From a bacterium (GTDB lineage Bacteria; Hydrothermota; UBA3073; JACQXS01; JAQTXJ01), in the NCBI GenBank assembly GCA_028716385.1, contig JAQUPX010000001.1, positions 124,001 to 188,000 of the forward strand: DNA of 64,000 bases, given 5' to 3'. Position numbers and translations under genes: made by a program. The notes beneath the pieces are model-generated. The model did no database searches and was not told the DNA's origin. It saw only the letters and a program-made list of their open reading frames with translations. Below are positions 43,601-53,803 of this stretch, piece after piece (positions within the stretch are counted from its first letter, which is position 1; every line of letters starts with the position of its first letter).

Positions 43601-45441
43601 ATTTTGTTACAATGGCAAAAGAAGAAAACAGAAGTGTATTAAATGAAGAAAGAAATATTGTTTCGATTACATGTGCCGCCCCATTGGCGAAAACGGACGG
43701 GACTATTTATGCCAATACTCGGTATTACGTTGCGATGAAAACAAGAGATAATGCTTCTAATTGGTCGGGATTATCAAATGTCGTAGATTGTTATACGAAC
43801 CCCTACCCGTCTCTTGCAAGTTCTCAATATCCGATGTTCCAGTTTAATACGCAACATACGGGGAATAGTCCGTATCGTGGTATACTATCGGATAACATTA
43901 AATGGTTCTACGGGACTACAAATACAATAAGTTCTTCACCTATCATTGCACCTGATGGCACAATATATTTTACTTCAAAAAACGACAGCCTTTATGCCAT
44001 TTCCTCGAAAAAAGTTAAACAATGGGCGGTTTCGCACAAAGTAGTTGCAAACAGTACTCCTGCTATTGCTCTTGACGGCACAATTTATTTAGGGGATAAC
44101 ACCGGGAAGCTGTATGCTTATAACGCGGACAAAAGCGTTAAATGGTATTTTTCAGCGGCAGGAAATATATACTCACCGGTTGTCGGGAGGGATGGCTCCG
44201 TATTCTTCTCTTCGAGCAATGGTAAAGTATATGCCATTTCTCCACGTGGAAAGAGCAAGTGGGAATTTTCAACGGGGGGAACTATTTCATCTTCTCCTGC
44301 TATGTCCTCTGACGGAGTTATTTACATAGGAGCGAATAATCGTAAGTTTTATGCAATAACCCCGGCCGGTAGCAAAATGTGGGAAGTGACCATATCGTCA
44401 GACATTCAATCTTCCCCTGCAATGGATAGCTTAACGGGCGTTATTTACGTTGGCGGATGCAATGGAAAGCTTTATGCGATTAATCCTAACGGGGTAATAA
44501 AATGGTTTTATTCTGCTGATGATACAATTGTAAGCTCTCCTGCTATTTCAAAAGACGGTGCTATAATTTTTGGTTCTTATAGCGGCAAAATATACGCTTT
44601 GAATCCTTCAGATGGATCAGTAAAATGGAGTTACCAAACATCGTCATCTATAAAATCTTCTCCTACTATTGATGCTGACGGGATGATTTATATCGGGAAT
44701 TCGGAAGGTATTTTCCATTGTTTGAACGGTTCTAACGGCAGCCTTAAGTGGCAAGGTATAACTGGAGACGCTATTGTATGCGCTTCAAGTATAGCAAGTG
44801 ATTCTACTGTATATGTCGGCTCAAACGATGGCAGGTTGTATGCGTATGGTTCTTCAGCTCCTGTTGAGTTAATTGCCCCGAACGGAGGAATTATAGTGAA
44901 GAATACTACGTATAATATACAATGGACGGCTACCGGGAACGTAAACAATATAAAACTTTATTATTCTTTAAACTCCGGTTCAACATGGAGCTCAATATCC
45001 GAAACGGAGTTGAACGATGGGATATACCAATGGAAAGTTCCGGATACGTTATCTACTACCTGCAGAGTAAAAGTAATAGCATATACAAGCGTTGATTCTG
45101 CTTGGGACATTTCGGATAACGATTTCTCTATAGCCGTAGGCGCGGAAGAGAAAATAACCATACCAACGGTATTTTTTGCACAGAACTATCCTAACCCGTT
45201 TAGATTATCGACCGATATAAAGTATGGGTTACCAAGAGATGCGAACGTAGATATTAGTATTTATAATTTGTCAGGACAAAAAGTAATAAGCCTTGAGAAC
45301 GGTTTCAAAAAAGCAGGCTACTACGTTAAGAGATGGGATGGTAAAGACCAAAGCGGTAAACACCTGGCAAGTGGAATTTATTTCTGTAAATTTGATACGC
45401 CTTATTATAAAAAGATAAATAAAGTTTACCTGATAAAATAG
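40681..45441 (+). CDS. Giant multidomain surface protein (Ig-like modules, PQQ-type propeller, sorting domain)
   Basis: 1586 residues after AAGGGGGAAGGA. It has seven Ig-like modules of the Ser-Thr-rich/Kre9-KNH type, each starting like YPNGGESWKGSNVYTIKW and ending in a D/N-D-F-I-type strand. Six are at ~27-885 and one at ~1393-1490. The first is interrupted by a MAM-like jelly roll (~75-215; FFDNFESGSASSARWTKS). The fifth is interrupted by a CUB-like stretch (~640-710; ESGCDYVYVYDKNN). A fibronectin III-like part follows at ~880-1030, then an eight-bladed-type PQQ-like propeller at ~1045-1390 (repeats such as SSPAMSSDGVIYIGANNRKF). A sorting domain ends it (AQNYPNPFRLSTDIKYGL, LASGIYFCKFDT). 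Adhesin-like role inferred. Confidence 0.82.
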   Translation: MKRFFDFLKNMFVVLGIYIPTISQSVQVWITVPNQKEVWTGGSDHIISWSCDYPDSVAYFNLLHSLSPYNSDTLFFDNFESGSASSARWTKSNCLVNSVGVSEPSGTYSLDVQGQDTCLSIPIDLSYFPGGKVFLYYYYERTGGGDVIESGENFLVEYYDSNQWTIGKTYDYQSGLTNQYTLDSLAIPSNALVSNFRFRFRSTGTDGSFDDYFVDNVCLLSKESCRDTIAINIPKTDTAQLWTLPFISKDNCRIKIQAMDSAGNVLAEDMNDSTLKIEFYTFVTYPNGGENIYGGSNHQINWSTVGEKIGSYKLLFSQNGSSWDSIVSGILPSDTNYSWKFPFVNSTNCKVKIQTLDSASNIIYEDNSNNNFSIQTNILLNSPKGGDVWLAESTYSVTWSPFATGFEKYRILLSKNSGVAYDDTVVNITSPTDSSYTWTLPRVNCFTSRVKIQIVDANNLIVENGNTNDFTIRRTPYITLSSPNNKEKWTTGTTCSVKWDITGGIGDVSGYNLLLSKDGGVSYPASIATGVPADSTGWNWVPSAINCNTCKIKAQIFDDSGYMVSEDISDSVFTIETYPILTSPNGGETWAAGSNHPITWTTVGTGQKSFRLLFTTTGNWNNVLYPFSSQHPYPANFDSTWEFSQPGIPKMKVHFDTINTESGCDYVYVYDKNNTLITQYSGTRGSTWTPEIPGDGAKIRLKSDGTVQKHGFDVDSISYYILANVDTIDSNIPGTSVSYNWKVLPFNCPVSWIKLEMVDSSGNIIAWDTNDNSFAITFSSKLVYPNGGESWKGSNVYTIKWRVVGGEAISTYKLVYSTDGGATYPYLIAENIAATDSTYNWTTPNIGSDSVKVKLQALDGTKQVLLEDYSDGNFEIDGMPPATVDNLQILTKTWDSINLQWIAPGDDSMRGRATEYDIRYSNTPITEGNWQSAVQCMSEPSPGTAGVIATHTVGTTGKKSFVCESKDKGNVGNNFVTMAKEENRSVLNEERNIVSITCAAPLAKTDGTIYANTRYYVAMKTRDNASNWSGLSNVVDCYTNPYPSLASSQYPMFQFNTQHTGNSPYRGILSDNIKWFYGTTNTISSSPIIAPDGTIYFTSKNDSLYAISSKKVKQWAVSHKVVANSTPAIALDGTIYLGDNTGKLYAYNADKSVKWYFSAAGNIYSPVVGRDGSVFFSSSNGKVYAISPRGKSKWEFSTGGTISSSPAMSSDGVIYIGANNRKFYAITPAGSKMWEVTISSDIQSSPAMDSLTGVIYVGGCNGKLYAINPNGVIKWFYSADDTIVSSPAISKDGAIIFGSYSGKIYALNPSDGSVKWSYQTSSSIKSSPTIDADGMIYIGNSEGIFHCLNGSNGSLKWQGITGDAIVCASSIASDSTVYVGSNDGRLYAYGSSAPVELIAPNGGIIVKNTTYNIQWTATGNVNNIKLYYSLNSGSTWSSISETELNDGIYQWKVPDTLSTTCRVKVIAYTSVDSAWDISDNDFSIAVGAEEKITIPTVFFAQNYPNPFRLSTDIKYGLPRDANVDISIYNLSGQKVISLENGFKKAGYYVKRWDGKDQSGKHLASGIYFCKFDTPYYKKINKVYLIK

Positions 45442-45526
45442 AAAGATAAAATTTAAGGGTTAACCGTTTTATTAATTTTTGTAAAGACAATCGTTTTTGT
45501 TATATTTGAAGCGAGTCTATTAGATC

Positions 45527-45931
45527 CTACCTGTGTCTTTCCGCGATTTTCAAGCGAATAAGAGAACGCCTTAACGCTGTTTCCGCACGTGTAACATCAA
45601 TGCCGGACGATTTTTGCTTTAACCTTTCTTCTGCTCTGCGCTTAGCTTCTTCTGCTCTGGATATGTCAATTTCAGTTGCCAACTCACAGGCATCGGCAAG
45701 AACGATTACTTTATCCGGGCGGACTTCAAGAAACCCACCCGTAATTGCCCAGTAAGTTTCTTCCGAGCCTTTTTTTATGATAAGTTCTCCGGGTTCAAGT
45801 ATAGTCATTAACGGAGCGTGGTTCGGCAAAATACCAAGCTGCCCGTTAACTCCCGGTGCAACAAGCACATTGACGTTGTCGGAGAAAGATAATTTTTCAA
45901 CCGTAACTATTTCTAATTTAAAAGTAGCCAT
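45527..45931 (-). CDS. atpC: ATP synthase F1 epsilon subunit
   Basis: 134 residues: N-terminal beta-sandwich (VNVLVAPGVNGQLGILPNHA, LEPGELIIKKG) and a C-terminal helical hairpin (SRAEEAKRRAEERL, TRAETALRRSLIRLKIAERH). It links gamma to the c-ring and regulates hydrolysis. It is the last gene of the operon, 9 bases after atpD, and convergent with the giant surface-protein gene. Confidence 0.95.
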   Translation of the reverse strand: MATFKLEIVTVEKLSFSDNVNVLVAPGVNGQLGILPNHAPLMTILEPGELIIKKGSEETYWAITGGFLEVRPDKVIVLADACELATEIDISRAEEAKRRAEERLKQKSSGIDVTRAETALRRSLIRLKIAERHR

Positions 45932-45940
45932 TGTTTTTAC

Positions 45941-47350
<1,410 letters not shown>

Positions 47351-47388
47351 TTAACCCCCTAATTTATTTCAATTTAACGTTCAATATT

Positions 47389-47634
47389 TTAATGAGAAGT
47401 TAATTTCTCATGCTCGTATTCTTGTTTTATAGTATTAAATTGTTTGTCGTCCATATAGAAAAATACTCTACTGCATTTCATACATAACCAGGGAAAAATA
47501 GGTTCGTTATTAACTCCTATAAATTTACTCCAGGGTTTCGCCCAAAAATAAGTAGTGTATCCGTTAGTAGGACTATTTGATTTCACGAGGTCGCCTCCAC
47601 AGTCCGGGCATTTCTTTATAGAAATTTTTGCCAT
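47389..47634 (-). CDS. Small zinc-ribbon protein inserted between atpG and atpD
   Basis: The 81-residue protein has two CxxC knuckles (Cys9/Cys12 in CPDCGGDL, Cys51/Cys54 in CMKCSRVFF) about 40 residues apart, suggesting one zinc site. There is an aromatic middle (YTTYFWAKPWSKFIG) and a charged C-terminus. It has a GGGGGTTAA ribosome site and lies in the same direction as the ATP synthase genes, 44 bases after atpG. It is not a standard subunit. It might be an assembly or regulatory factor or an unrelated passenger; function unknown. Confidence 0.75.
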   Translation of the reverse strand: MAKISIKKCPDCGGDLVKSNSPTNGYTTYFWAKPWSKFIGVNNEPIFPWLCMKCSRVFFYMDDKQFNTIKQEYEHEKLTSH

Positions 47635-47678
47635 TTAACCCCCTTATAATAAATCAAAAATTTTCTTATTTTCTTCAT

Positions 47679-48539
47679 TTATTTCACCTGAGCTTCTGCG
47701 CCTGCCGTAATATCAAGAAGCTCGGTAGTTATCATTTCCTGTCGTGCTTTATTCAAAGTAACGGTCAAGTTTTTAACGAAGTCGTTGGCGTTATCCGTTG
47801 CATTACGCATAGCTATCATCCTTGCGGACTGTTCGCTCGCTATAGATTCCAATATGGCGTGGTATACTTCCATCTGTACAAACCTCGGCAACAACTGCCC
47901 GAGAACATAATACGCGTCAGGTTCATAAATGTATTCCAGAGTTTGAGATGGCGAGAATATCGTTGGTTTTACCGGAATCAACGGTTGTATGGTTGGACGC
48001 TGTATCATAGTGGAAACAAATCGAGGATAAGCAATATAAACAACGTCATAAACGCCTGCCGTATAATCGTCTATAATTACCTGAGATATCGGCAACGTAT
48101 CAAACAAAACCGGTTTGTCGCTGATTCCAGTAAACTCTGCTCTTACGTTGCATTCGCATCTTGTCATAAAATCTCTGCCGTTGCGACCGACCGTAATAAG
48201 CGTAACCGGAATACCCTGTTTTAATATAAAAGTAGAAGTCATACGATTCATATTAGCGTTAAGCCCTCCGCAAAGTCCCCTATCAGTAGTAATGTGAATT
48301 ACGGCAACTTTCTTAACTGCTCTTTTTTCTAATAACGGATGAATGATTCCATTGACGGAAGACGCCGCAGATAAATCGGAAATTACCTGGTTGATTTTTT
48401 CGGAGTAAGGTCTGCCGGCAAGAGCCTGTTCCTGTGTCCTGCGCATTTTGGCAGTAGCTATCATCTCCATAGCCTTGGTAATTTTAGCCGTGCTCTGGAT
48501 ACTTTTTATACGACGTCTTAAGACTCTTGGGCTAATCAT
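47679..48539 (-). CDS. atpG: ATP synthase F1 gamma subunit
   Basis: 286 residues forming the rotor shaft: N-terminal helix (RRIKSIQSTAKITKAMEMIA), the ITTDRGLCGGLNANMNRM motif and the C-terminal helix (ARMIAMRNATDNANDFVKNL, LNKARQEMITTELLDITAGA). It lies 1 base after atpA, so the two are coupled. Confidence 0.97.
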   Translation of the reverse strand: MISPRVLRRRIKSIQSTAKITKAMEMIATAKMRRTQEQALAGRPYSEKINQVISDLSAASSVNGIIHPLLEKRAVKKVAVIHITTDRGLCGGLNANMNRMTSTFILKQGIPVTLITVGRNGRDFMTRCECNVRAEFTGISDKPVLFDTLPISQVIIDDYTAGVYDVVYIAYPRFVSTMIQRPTIQPLIPVKPTIFSPSQTLEYIYEPDAYYVLGQLLPRFVQMEVYHAILESIASEQSARMIAMRNATDNANDFVKNLTVTLNKARQEMITTELLDITAGAEAQVK

Positions 48540-48540
48540 T

Positions 48541-50049
48541 TTAAGATATTGTTTTCTTAAATTCTACGATTGCTTTTTTTAATGCTGCTTCCAAATCCGG
48601 TTTTAATTCTCTTTCTTTATTGATTCTGTTACCTACTTCAGGATAATTCGTTTCTATGAATTTGTGAAACTTTTGTTCGAAAGAAGGTACTTGTTCTACG
48701 GGAACATCATCGAGATATCCATTAATAACCGCATACAAAATAACGACTTCTTTGTCCAGAGACATAGGTATGTATTGAGGTTGTTTCAAAACCTCGGTAA
48801 TACGTTTGCCTCTCTCTAATTGATTTTTTGTAGTCTTATCCAAATCCGCCGTTCCGAATTGAGCGAAAGCCGCAAGTTCACGGAATTGAGCTAATTCCAA
48901 TCTGAGTTTTCCTGCAACCTGTCTCATAGCTTTCGATTGTGCTGCGCCGCCGACTCTGGATACCGACAGCCCGACGTTCATTGCGGGACGAATACCCGAG
49001 TTAAACAAATCCGCTTCAAGGTAAATTTGCCCGTCCGTAATGGAAATTACGTTTGTCGGTATGTAAGCGGATACGTCTCCTGCCTGTGTTTCAACTATAG
49101 GCAATGCCGTCAAGGATCCGCCTCCAAGTTCGGCAGAAAGTTTTGCAGCTCTTTCCAGCAACCTGCTGTGTAAATAGAAAATATCTCCCGGGTATGCTTC
49201 TCTTCCGGGTGGTCTTCTTAATAACAAAGAAATTTGTCTATAAGCCCATGAATGTTTATAAAGGTCATCATAAATAATAAGAGCGTCTTTGCCTTGTTCC
49301 ATAAATTCTTCGCCGATTGCGCAACCTGCAAAAGGCGCTATATATTGAAGAGGTGCAGGGTCAGAAGCATTGGCAGCAACGATTATGGTATGTTCCATCG
49401 CTCCGTATTTTTCCAATGTTGCTACTGTTTGGGCGACTTTAGCCGTTTTCTGCCCTATAGCGACATAGATACATATAAGATTTTCTCCTTTTTGCCGTAT
49501 GATAGTGTCAATGGCGATTGCCGATTTTCCGGTAGATTTGTCACCGATGATTAATTCTCGCTGTCCCCTACCTATGGGAACAATGGCATCGACAGCTTTC
49601 ATCCCCGTATATATCGGAGTGTTCACCGGGCTTCTTAAAGTAAGGTCGGGAGCTACTTTTTCTATAGGCCTTGTCTTGGAGGATTTGATAGGACTTTTCC
49701 CGTCCAGAGGTTCGCCAAGAGGATTTACGACTCGACCGATAAGCCCGTCTCCTACGGGTATTTCAATAACTCTTCCCGTGCATTTTACTTCATCCCCTTC
49801 TTTTATTTTCGTGTAATCACCAAATATAACGGCGGAGATATTGTCCTCTTCCAGATTCAAAACAAGCCCCATCGCTCCGGTGTGAAATTGTATTAACTCG
49901 TTGTATTTTGCTCCACCAAGGCCGTGAATTCTGGCAATGCCGTCTCCCGCTTCGATAACGGTCCCGACGTCGGATACCGTTACGTTAGAGCCGAACTCGT
50001 TAATGTGTTCTTTGATTACAGAGATAATTTCGTTTCCTTTATTTGCCAT
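48541..50049 (-). CDS. atpA: ATP synthase F1 alpha subunit
   Basis: 502 residues. The non-catalytic nucleotide site reads [17 protein letters not shown], where GDRQTGKT is usual. Other motifs are [53 protein letters not shown] and [20 protein letters not shown]. It overlaps the end of atpH by 11 bases. The P-loop variation is mild and probably neutral. Confidence 0.97.
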   Translation of the reverse strand: MANKGNEIISVIKEHINEFGSNVTVSDVGTVIEAGDGIARIHGLGGAKYNELIQFHTGAMGLVLNLEEDNISAVIFGDYTKIKEGDEVKCTGRVIEIPVGDGLIGRVVNPLGEPLDGKSPIKSSKTRPIEKVAPDLTLRSPVNTPIYTGMKAVDAIVPIGRGQRELIIGDKSTGKSAIAIDTIIRQKGENLICIYVAIGQKTAKVAQTVATLEKYGAMEHTIIVAANASDPAPLQYIAPFAGCAIGEEFMEQGKDALIIYDDLYKHSWAYRQISLLLRRPPGREAYPGDIFYLHSRLLERAAKLSAELGGGSLTALPIVETQAGDVSAYIPTNVISITDGQIYLEADLFNSGIRPAMNVGLSVSRVGGAAQSKAMRQVAGKLRLELAQFRELAAFAQFGTADLDKTTKNQLERGKRITEVLKQPQYIPMSLDKEVVILYAVINGYLDDVPVEQVPSFEQKFHKFIETNYPEVGNRINKERELKPDLEAALKKAIVEFKKTIS

Positions 50050-50623
50050 AGGTTTTCCCCTCTTTTGCCGGACTGTCGCCGGGCAAGTTTTGTTGTTTTA
50101 GTAAAGCTTCTTTTAAGAGATTTAATTTATTTTTAGTGCTTCCGTCAACAAGTTTATTTCCAATTTTTATAATAATTCCTCCTATAATATCCGAAGCGAC
50201 CTTAAAATCGGATACTATTTTATACCCGGTTGATTTTTCGAGATTGAGCGTCAGGTCTTTCTTTTCTTTGTCGTCAAAAGGAATGGCAGTAGTTATCGTA
50301 ACGGTTTCAATGCCCGCATAGGCATTACGAAGTTGCCCATACTCGCTGGTAATATAAGGAATAAGTTTTAATTTATCTTTCGTTGTTAAAAGATATAATA
50401 AGTTTAAAGACTTTGGAATCAGGTCTTTCAAACGAGAATCTATAAACTCTTTTTTCTTGTCAAAATGCAATTTTGGGTTTTCTAAGATATGCGTAAAATC
50501 CATATCCTTCAAGGCTTCCGACATTTTTATCAAACAGGTTTGCCACTCCTCTATTTGATTGTCTTCTTTGGCTATCTGCAGTATAGCCTGTGCATACCTT
50601 TTGCCCGATATAGTAATAGACAT
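50039..50623 (-). CDS. atpH: ATP synthase delta subunit
   Basis: 194 residues from the ATG at 50623 ([20 protein letters not shown]); a GTG at 50644 in frame would add seven residues. The OSCP/delta signature is in the C-terminal part ([20 protein letters not shown]). It joins the peripheral stalk to F1. The 250 bases before it contain dispersed repeats, so translation is not tightly coupled to atpF. Confidence 0.93.
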   Translation of the reverse strand: MSITISGKRYAQAILQIAKEDNQIEEWQTCLIKMSEALKDMDFTHILENPKLHFDKKKEFIDSRLKDLIPKSLNLLYLLTTKDKLKLIPYITSEYGQLRNAYAGIETVTITTAIPFDDKEKKDLTLNLEKSTGYKIVSDFKVASDIIGGIIIKIGNKLVDGSTKNKLNLLKEALLKQQNLPGDSPAKEGKTYGK

Positions 50624-50644
50624 AATTATCTCTATTCTAGCCAC

Positions 50645-50872
50645 AAAAGCACTAAGGCACTAAATCCCACTAAAATTATTTCGCGCTTCCGTGACATTTT
50701 TATTTCCTCTGTGTCCTCTCTGCTTTCTCTATTTTATTATCTGTTATTTTTGTTTTTGTTCTCTGCGTACTTTGCGTCTCTGCGGTGCAAATTCTTATCC
50801 GTGCAAATCCGTGTCCGTTATCCGTGGCAACTATTTCGTTTTTTTCTTTTGTGATTTCGTGATTTCGTGGCA
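50645..50872. repeat. CAGAG-type and CCGTG-type repeats between atpF and atpH
   Basis: CTCTGTGTCCTCTCTGCTTT (50708-50727), CTCTGCGTACTTTGCGTCTC then TGCGGTG (50761-50787), ATCCGTGCAAATCCGTGTCC and GTTATCCGTGGCA units, and GTGATTTCGTGATTTCGTGG. These match, in reverse orientation, the repeats at 774-1064. No gene is seen. Confidence 0.65.
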
Positions 50873-51403
50873 TCATTGTATTTTATTTTCTCCACTTTTT
50901 GCTGTCTTTAAAAATTTATCTTCTTTTAAAACTTCTTCAATAATGTGGCGGTGTTTCTCTTTGTCCAGAGTTTGTTCAATCACTTTCTCTGCTGCAGAAA
51001 CCGCAACGTTAATGAACTCTTTTCTTAATTGTTCTATGGTCTCGTCGCGCTCGCGGGAAATTTCTATTTTAGCCTTAGCAACGATATTTTCCGCTTCCTG
51101 TCTTGCTTCCTTTTTTGCTTCTTCTTTTAATTTTTCTCCCATTAAGCTCGACTGTTCTACCAGTTTTAATCCTTCCTTGCGGGCAGATTCAAGTTGAGTC
51201 TTGATGTCCTTCTCCGTATTAATGGTTTGTTGTTTTATCGCTTCTGCCTGTTCCATACTTTCTTTTATTTTAAGAGAGCGCTGGTCAAGCATTTTAAGAA
51301 TAGGCTTGTATGCAGCGAAATAAAGAATAAGCAATAAAATAGTAAAATTAACAAGCTGTGCTACTAGTGTAGGCCAATTAATCCCTAACCCTTCCACTTT
51401 CAC
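50873..51403 (-). CDS. atpF: ATP synthase Fo b subunit
   Basis: The 176-residue protein has an N-terminal membrane helix (LVAQLVNFTILLLILYFAAY) and a long charged coiled coil (EEAKKEARQEAENIVAKAKI). It forms the peripheral stalk with delta. Repeats separate it from atpE (51404-51545) and atpH. Confidence 0.95.
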   Translation of the reverse strand: MKVEGLGINWPTLVAQLVNFTILLLILYFAAYKPILKMLDQRSLKIKESMEQAEAIKQQTINTEKDIKTQLESARKEGLKLVEQSSLMGEKLKEEAKKEARQEAENIVAKAKIEISRERDETIEQLRKEFINVAVSAAEKVIEQTLDKEKHRHIIEEVLKEDKFLKTAKSGENKIQ

Positions 51404-51420
51404 CCCCTATTGCTACTTTT

Positions 51421-51544
51421 TCAATTCCAAACTTCAAAATCCGCAAATCTTATCAAATCTTATCTTTCTTGTTTTTCAATCCCCAATCCTTCTCTTTCTT
51501 GTTCTTTTTAAATCCGCAATCTAAAATCCAAAATCCAAAATTCG
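51421..51544. repeat. AATCCAAAATCC-type oligomer repeat between atpE and atpF
   Basis: Degenerate units such as CTTCAAAATCCGCAAATC, CAATCCCCAATCC and AATCTAAAATCCAAAATCC. The same type fills 52721-52758 and, inside a gene, 55267-55363. Confidence 0.65.
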
Positions 51545-51545
51545 A

Positions 51546-51782
<237 letters not shown>

Positions 51783-51811
51783 TTACCTCCCTTTATTTGC
51801 TCCCATTTGTC

Positions 51812-51853
51812 ATTCCCGCGGAAGCGGGAATCCCTGCCTACCGTAGGCAGGGA
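51812..51853. repeat. Two adjacent palindromes upstream of atpE
   Basis: ATTCCCGCGGAAGCGGGAAT (51812-51831), a well-known type of dispersed palindrome, and TCCCTGCC-TACCGTA-GGCAGGGA (51831-51853). They lie between the inserted sorting-domain gene and atpE and may act as mRNA hairpins. Confidence 0.8.
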
Positions 51854-51857
51854 TTGT

Positions 51858-52700
51858 TTATTTTAATTTAATAAGTTTTACGAATGTATTGTTTTTATCT
51901 GTATTTAATTTAATAAAATATATACCTGCTTTTAAATCTTCTCCAATGGAACATCCTGCTGTGGCGGTGATTGTATTGTCTTTAGTTTCTTTTACTAATT
52001 TTCCCGCAACATCGTAAATCTGTATTTTGCTTTCCTCTGATCCGCCTGAGGCGGATCCGCTGACCACTGTTTTTTGCACAAACGGATTCGGACTTGCCCT
52101 GAGCCTAGTCGAAGGGGTTTTGATATTTGATTTGTCTTCTACTCCTACTTTTGTGCCACTAATATATACATCATCAATTAAAAGAATAGTTTCTCCTGTA
52201 CCACCGGCCATTTCAGGCGCAGCTTCTGTATTAAACGAAATACAGGTTACCGTATCACTGCTGCTATAAACCTGTTCCCATTTTTCCCATACAGCAGAGG
52301 GAGATAACCAGTAATATGTTAACGAATCGTTTTTTGTGATAATTATTCCTGCGCGAGCGCTGGTTCCATTTTGTCCAAATGGTATATTATATTGAAAATA
52401 TGCCTGACAAGTACAAGAAACCACAGGAGGAATTGATTGAAAAACTCTAATTTGAACATTCGCCGCATTCATAGGTTTATAGTATGCATATGCATACAAG
52501 CTACAACTTTGAGACGGGGAATGGTATATAGTTGACGAGGATGTAATTTTTAGGTCATGATCTTCTCCGCCTGCCCAGACAGTATCCTCTACCCATCCGC
52601 TATCCCACGGTGTCGTATCAAACCCGCCGTTAAACACCAAATTATCCGCAAACACACTTAACGGAAAAAATAAAACCAGACTCGTTAATAACTTTTTCAT
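51858..52700 (-). CDS. Secreted carbohydrate-binding-like protein with sorting domain inside the ATP synthase operon
   Basis: 280 residues: signal peptide (MKKLLTSLVLFFPLSVFA), a jelly-roll module like CBM_4_9 (NLVFNGGFDTTPWDSGWVED to LLIDDVYISG), a linker and a short sorting domain (SPNPFVQKTVV, IYDVAGKLVKETK, AGIYFIKLNTD). It sits between atpB and atpE in the same direction, with no link to ATP synthesis. Three dispersed repeats are read in frame: STRLRAS (52093-52115), SASGGSE (52041-52055) and TATAGCSIG (51948-51971). The linker resembles that of the gene at 55996, suggesting a shared origin. Confidence 0.82.
   Translation of the reverse strand: MKKLLTSLVLFFPLSVFADNLVFNGGFDTTPWDSGWVEDTVWAGGEDHDLKITSSSTIYHSPSQSCSLYAYAYYKPMNAANVQIRVFQSIPPVVSCTCQAYFQYNIPFGQNGTSARAGIIITKNDSLTYYWLSPSAVWEKWEQVYSSSDTVTCISFNTEAAPEMAGGTGETILLIDDVYISGTKVGVEDKSNIKTPSTRLRASPNPFVQKTVVSGSASGGSEESKIQIYDVAGKLVKETKDNTITATAGCSIGEDLKAGIYFIKLNTDKNNTFVKLIKLK
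51948..51971. repeat. GGAACATC palindrome inside the sorting domain, in frame
   Basis: Same extended repeat as 23119-23142 (GGAACATC, imperfect arms, TGAT), here coding for part of a loop between two sorting-domain strands. Confidence 0.75.
52041..52055. repeat. GC-rich palindrome inside the sorting-domain gene, in frame
   Basis: TCCGCCTGAGGCGGA, the reverse complement of the 15-mer at 977, 11171 and 63935. Confidence 0.8.
52093..52115. repeat. CTTCGAC-CTCAGGGCAAG-type repeat inside the gene
   Basis: CTTGCCCTGAGCCTAGTCGA plus AGG. The complementary form recurs at 57205-57227 inside another sorting-domain gene, at the same place just before the PNP/QNP motif. Confidence 0.7.
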
Positions 52701-52720
52701 TTTATATTTTCTTTTTATTC

Positions 52721-52758
52721 TTCAATCCGCATTCCAAAATCCCCAATCCAAAAATCTA
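52721..52758. repeat. AATCCAAAATCC-type repeat between atpB and the inserted gene
   Basis: TTCAATCCGCATTCCAAAAT followed by CCCCAATCCAAAAATC; it reaches the atpB stop. Confidence 0.6.
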
Positions 52759-53697
52759 ATGTTCTTCCTCGTGTCCTGTCGTTGCAATCGTTGCGAACAC
52801 AAGTGTCAGTCCGCTAAAAATAAATGCCTGTATAAATCCAACCAAACACTCCAATCCGTAAAACGGCACCGGCATTATCCACGGGACAAGAAAAGTAACG
52901 ACCAACAACAATATTTCCCCTGCCGTCATATTTCCAAAAAGCCTGAAAGTAAAGCTTAACAGTCGAACAAACTCGCTTATCGTTTCCAGCAAACTGACAA
53001 AAATATCTATTATCCCGGAAAAGATGTCTCCGAAAGCCGTTTTAAATTTGCCCGTAAGAAGCTGCCCTATACCACGGAAAAATCTTTTGAAATTCATAAA
53101 TTTACTTATGTATTTTGAAAACCCGACTTCAGTTATTCCCCAGAATTCTATTGAAACAAAAGCTATGATTGCGAGAGCTAATGGCAGGTTTATATCGGTA
53201 TTCGCGCCTCTTAACAAATGAGCTTCACCTTCGTGCGTTCCGATAAGAATACTCCCGAATCCCGGCAGCAAACTTAACCACGAGTTTGTAATTACGAACA
53301 GAAAAATGGTTGCCACTACAGGGAAAAATCTGCGCGCATTTTTCTTGCCTGCTACGCCTTCCATAAAATCAAGCAATGCTTCGATAACTCCTTCAAAGAC
53401 ATTTTGTGCACCTTTTGGGATAAGTTTCATTTTCCGGGTTGCGCAAAGAGATAGACATAATAATACTAACATTGTAATCCACGAAGTTAAAATTGTGTTG
53501 GTTACGGGAAAATATCCTATATAGAAAATTACTTGTGCCGGAAGTTCCGGGGAGGGTTTTGGAATGTTAAGAAAACCCATCGTTGAGCCCCTGTTTAACA
53601 AAGCCGTCCCGAGTGTCCCGCCAACAAAACTAATCGCAAAAAGGACTAACGTAACGGTGGCAAAAATAATAAACTTTTTTAGTTTCTTCCCTTTCAT
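52756..53697 (-). CDS. atpB: ATP synthase Fo a subunit
   Basis: The 313-residue membrane protein has several helices. The conserved Arg helix is FVRLLSFTFRLFGNMTAGEI, and the final helices carry LVGFIQAFIFSGLTLVFATI. It forms the proton half-channels against the c-ring. The sorting-domain gene separates it from atpE, which is unusual. Confidence 0.95.
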   Translation of the reverse strand: MKGKKLKKFIIFATVTLVLFAISFVGGTLGTALLNRGSTMGFLNIPKPSPELPAQVIFYIGYFPVTNTILTSWITMLVLLCLSLCATRKMKLIPKGAQNVFEGVIEALLDFMEGVAGKKNARRFFPVVATIFLFVITNSWLSLLPGFGSILIGTHEGEAHLLRGANTDINLPLALAIIAFVSIEFWGITEVGFSKYISKFMNFKRFFRGIGQLLTGKFKTAFGDIFSGIIDIFVSLLETISEFVRLLSFTFRLFGNMTAGEILLLVVTFLVPWIMPVPFYGLECLVGFIQAFIFSGLTLVFATIATTGHEEEH

Positions 53698-53721
53698 CTT
53701 TTTATATTCTCTCTGCGCCTT

Positions 53722-53803
53722 ATCTCTAGTCTTTTTTTTCTACTCTTTGCTCTCAAACACTTTCTGTTTTCTATTCTCTGCGAACTTTGCGTCTCTGCGG
53801 TGG
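53722..53803. repeat. CAGAG-type repeat between atpZ and atpB (reverse orientation)
   Basis: Ends in TTCTCTGCGAACTTTGCGTC and TCTGCGGTGG (53774-53803), nearly identical to 1033-1064 and 50758-50790. A TTATTCGTGGCATTG unit follows. Confidence 0.65.

Noticed and set aside
45442-45526. Possible bidirectional terminator between the giant surface gene and atpC
   Set aside because: Only a GGTTAACC dyad without a loop and scattered T-runs; no convincing stem.
50489-51197. Two 120-170 codon plus-strand frames opposite atpH and atpF
   Set aside because: Antisense to well-supported ATP synthase genes and partly made of repeats.
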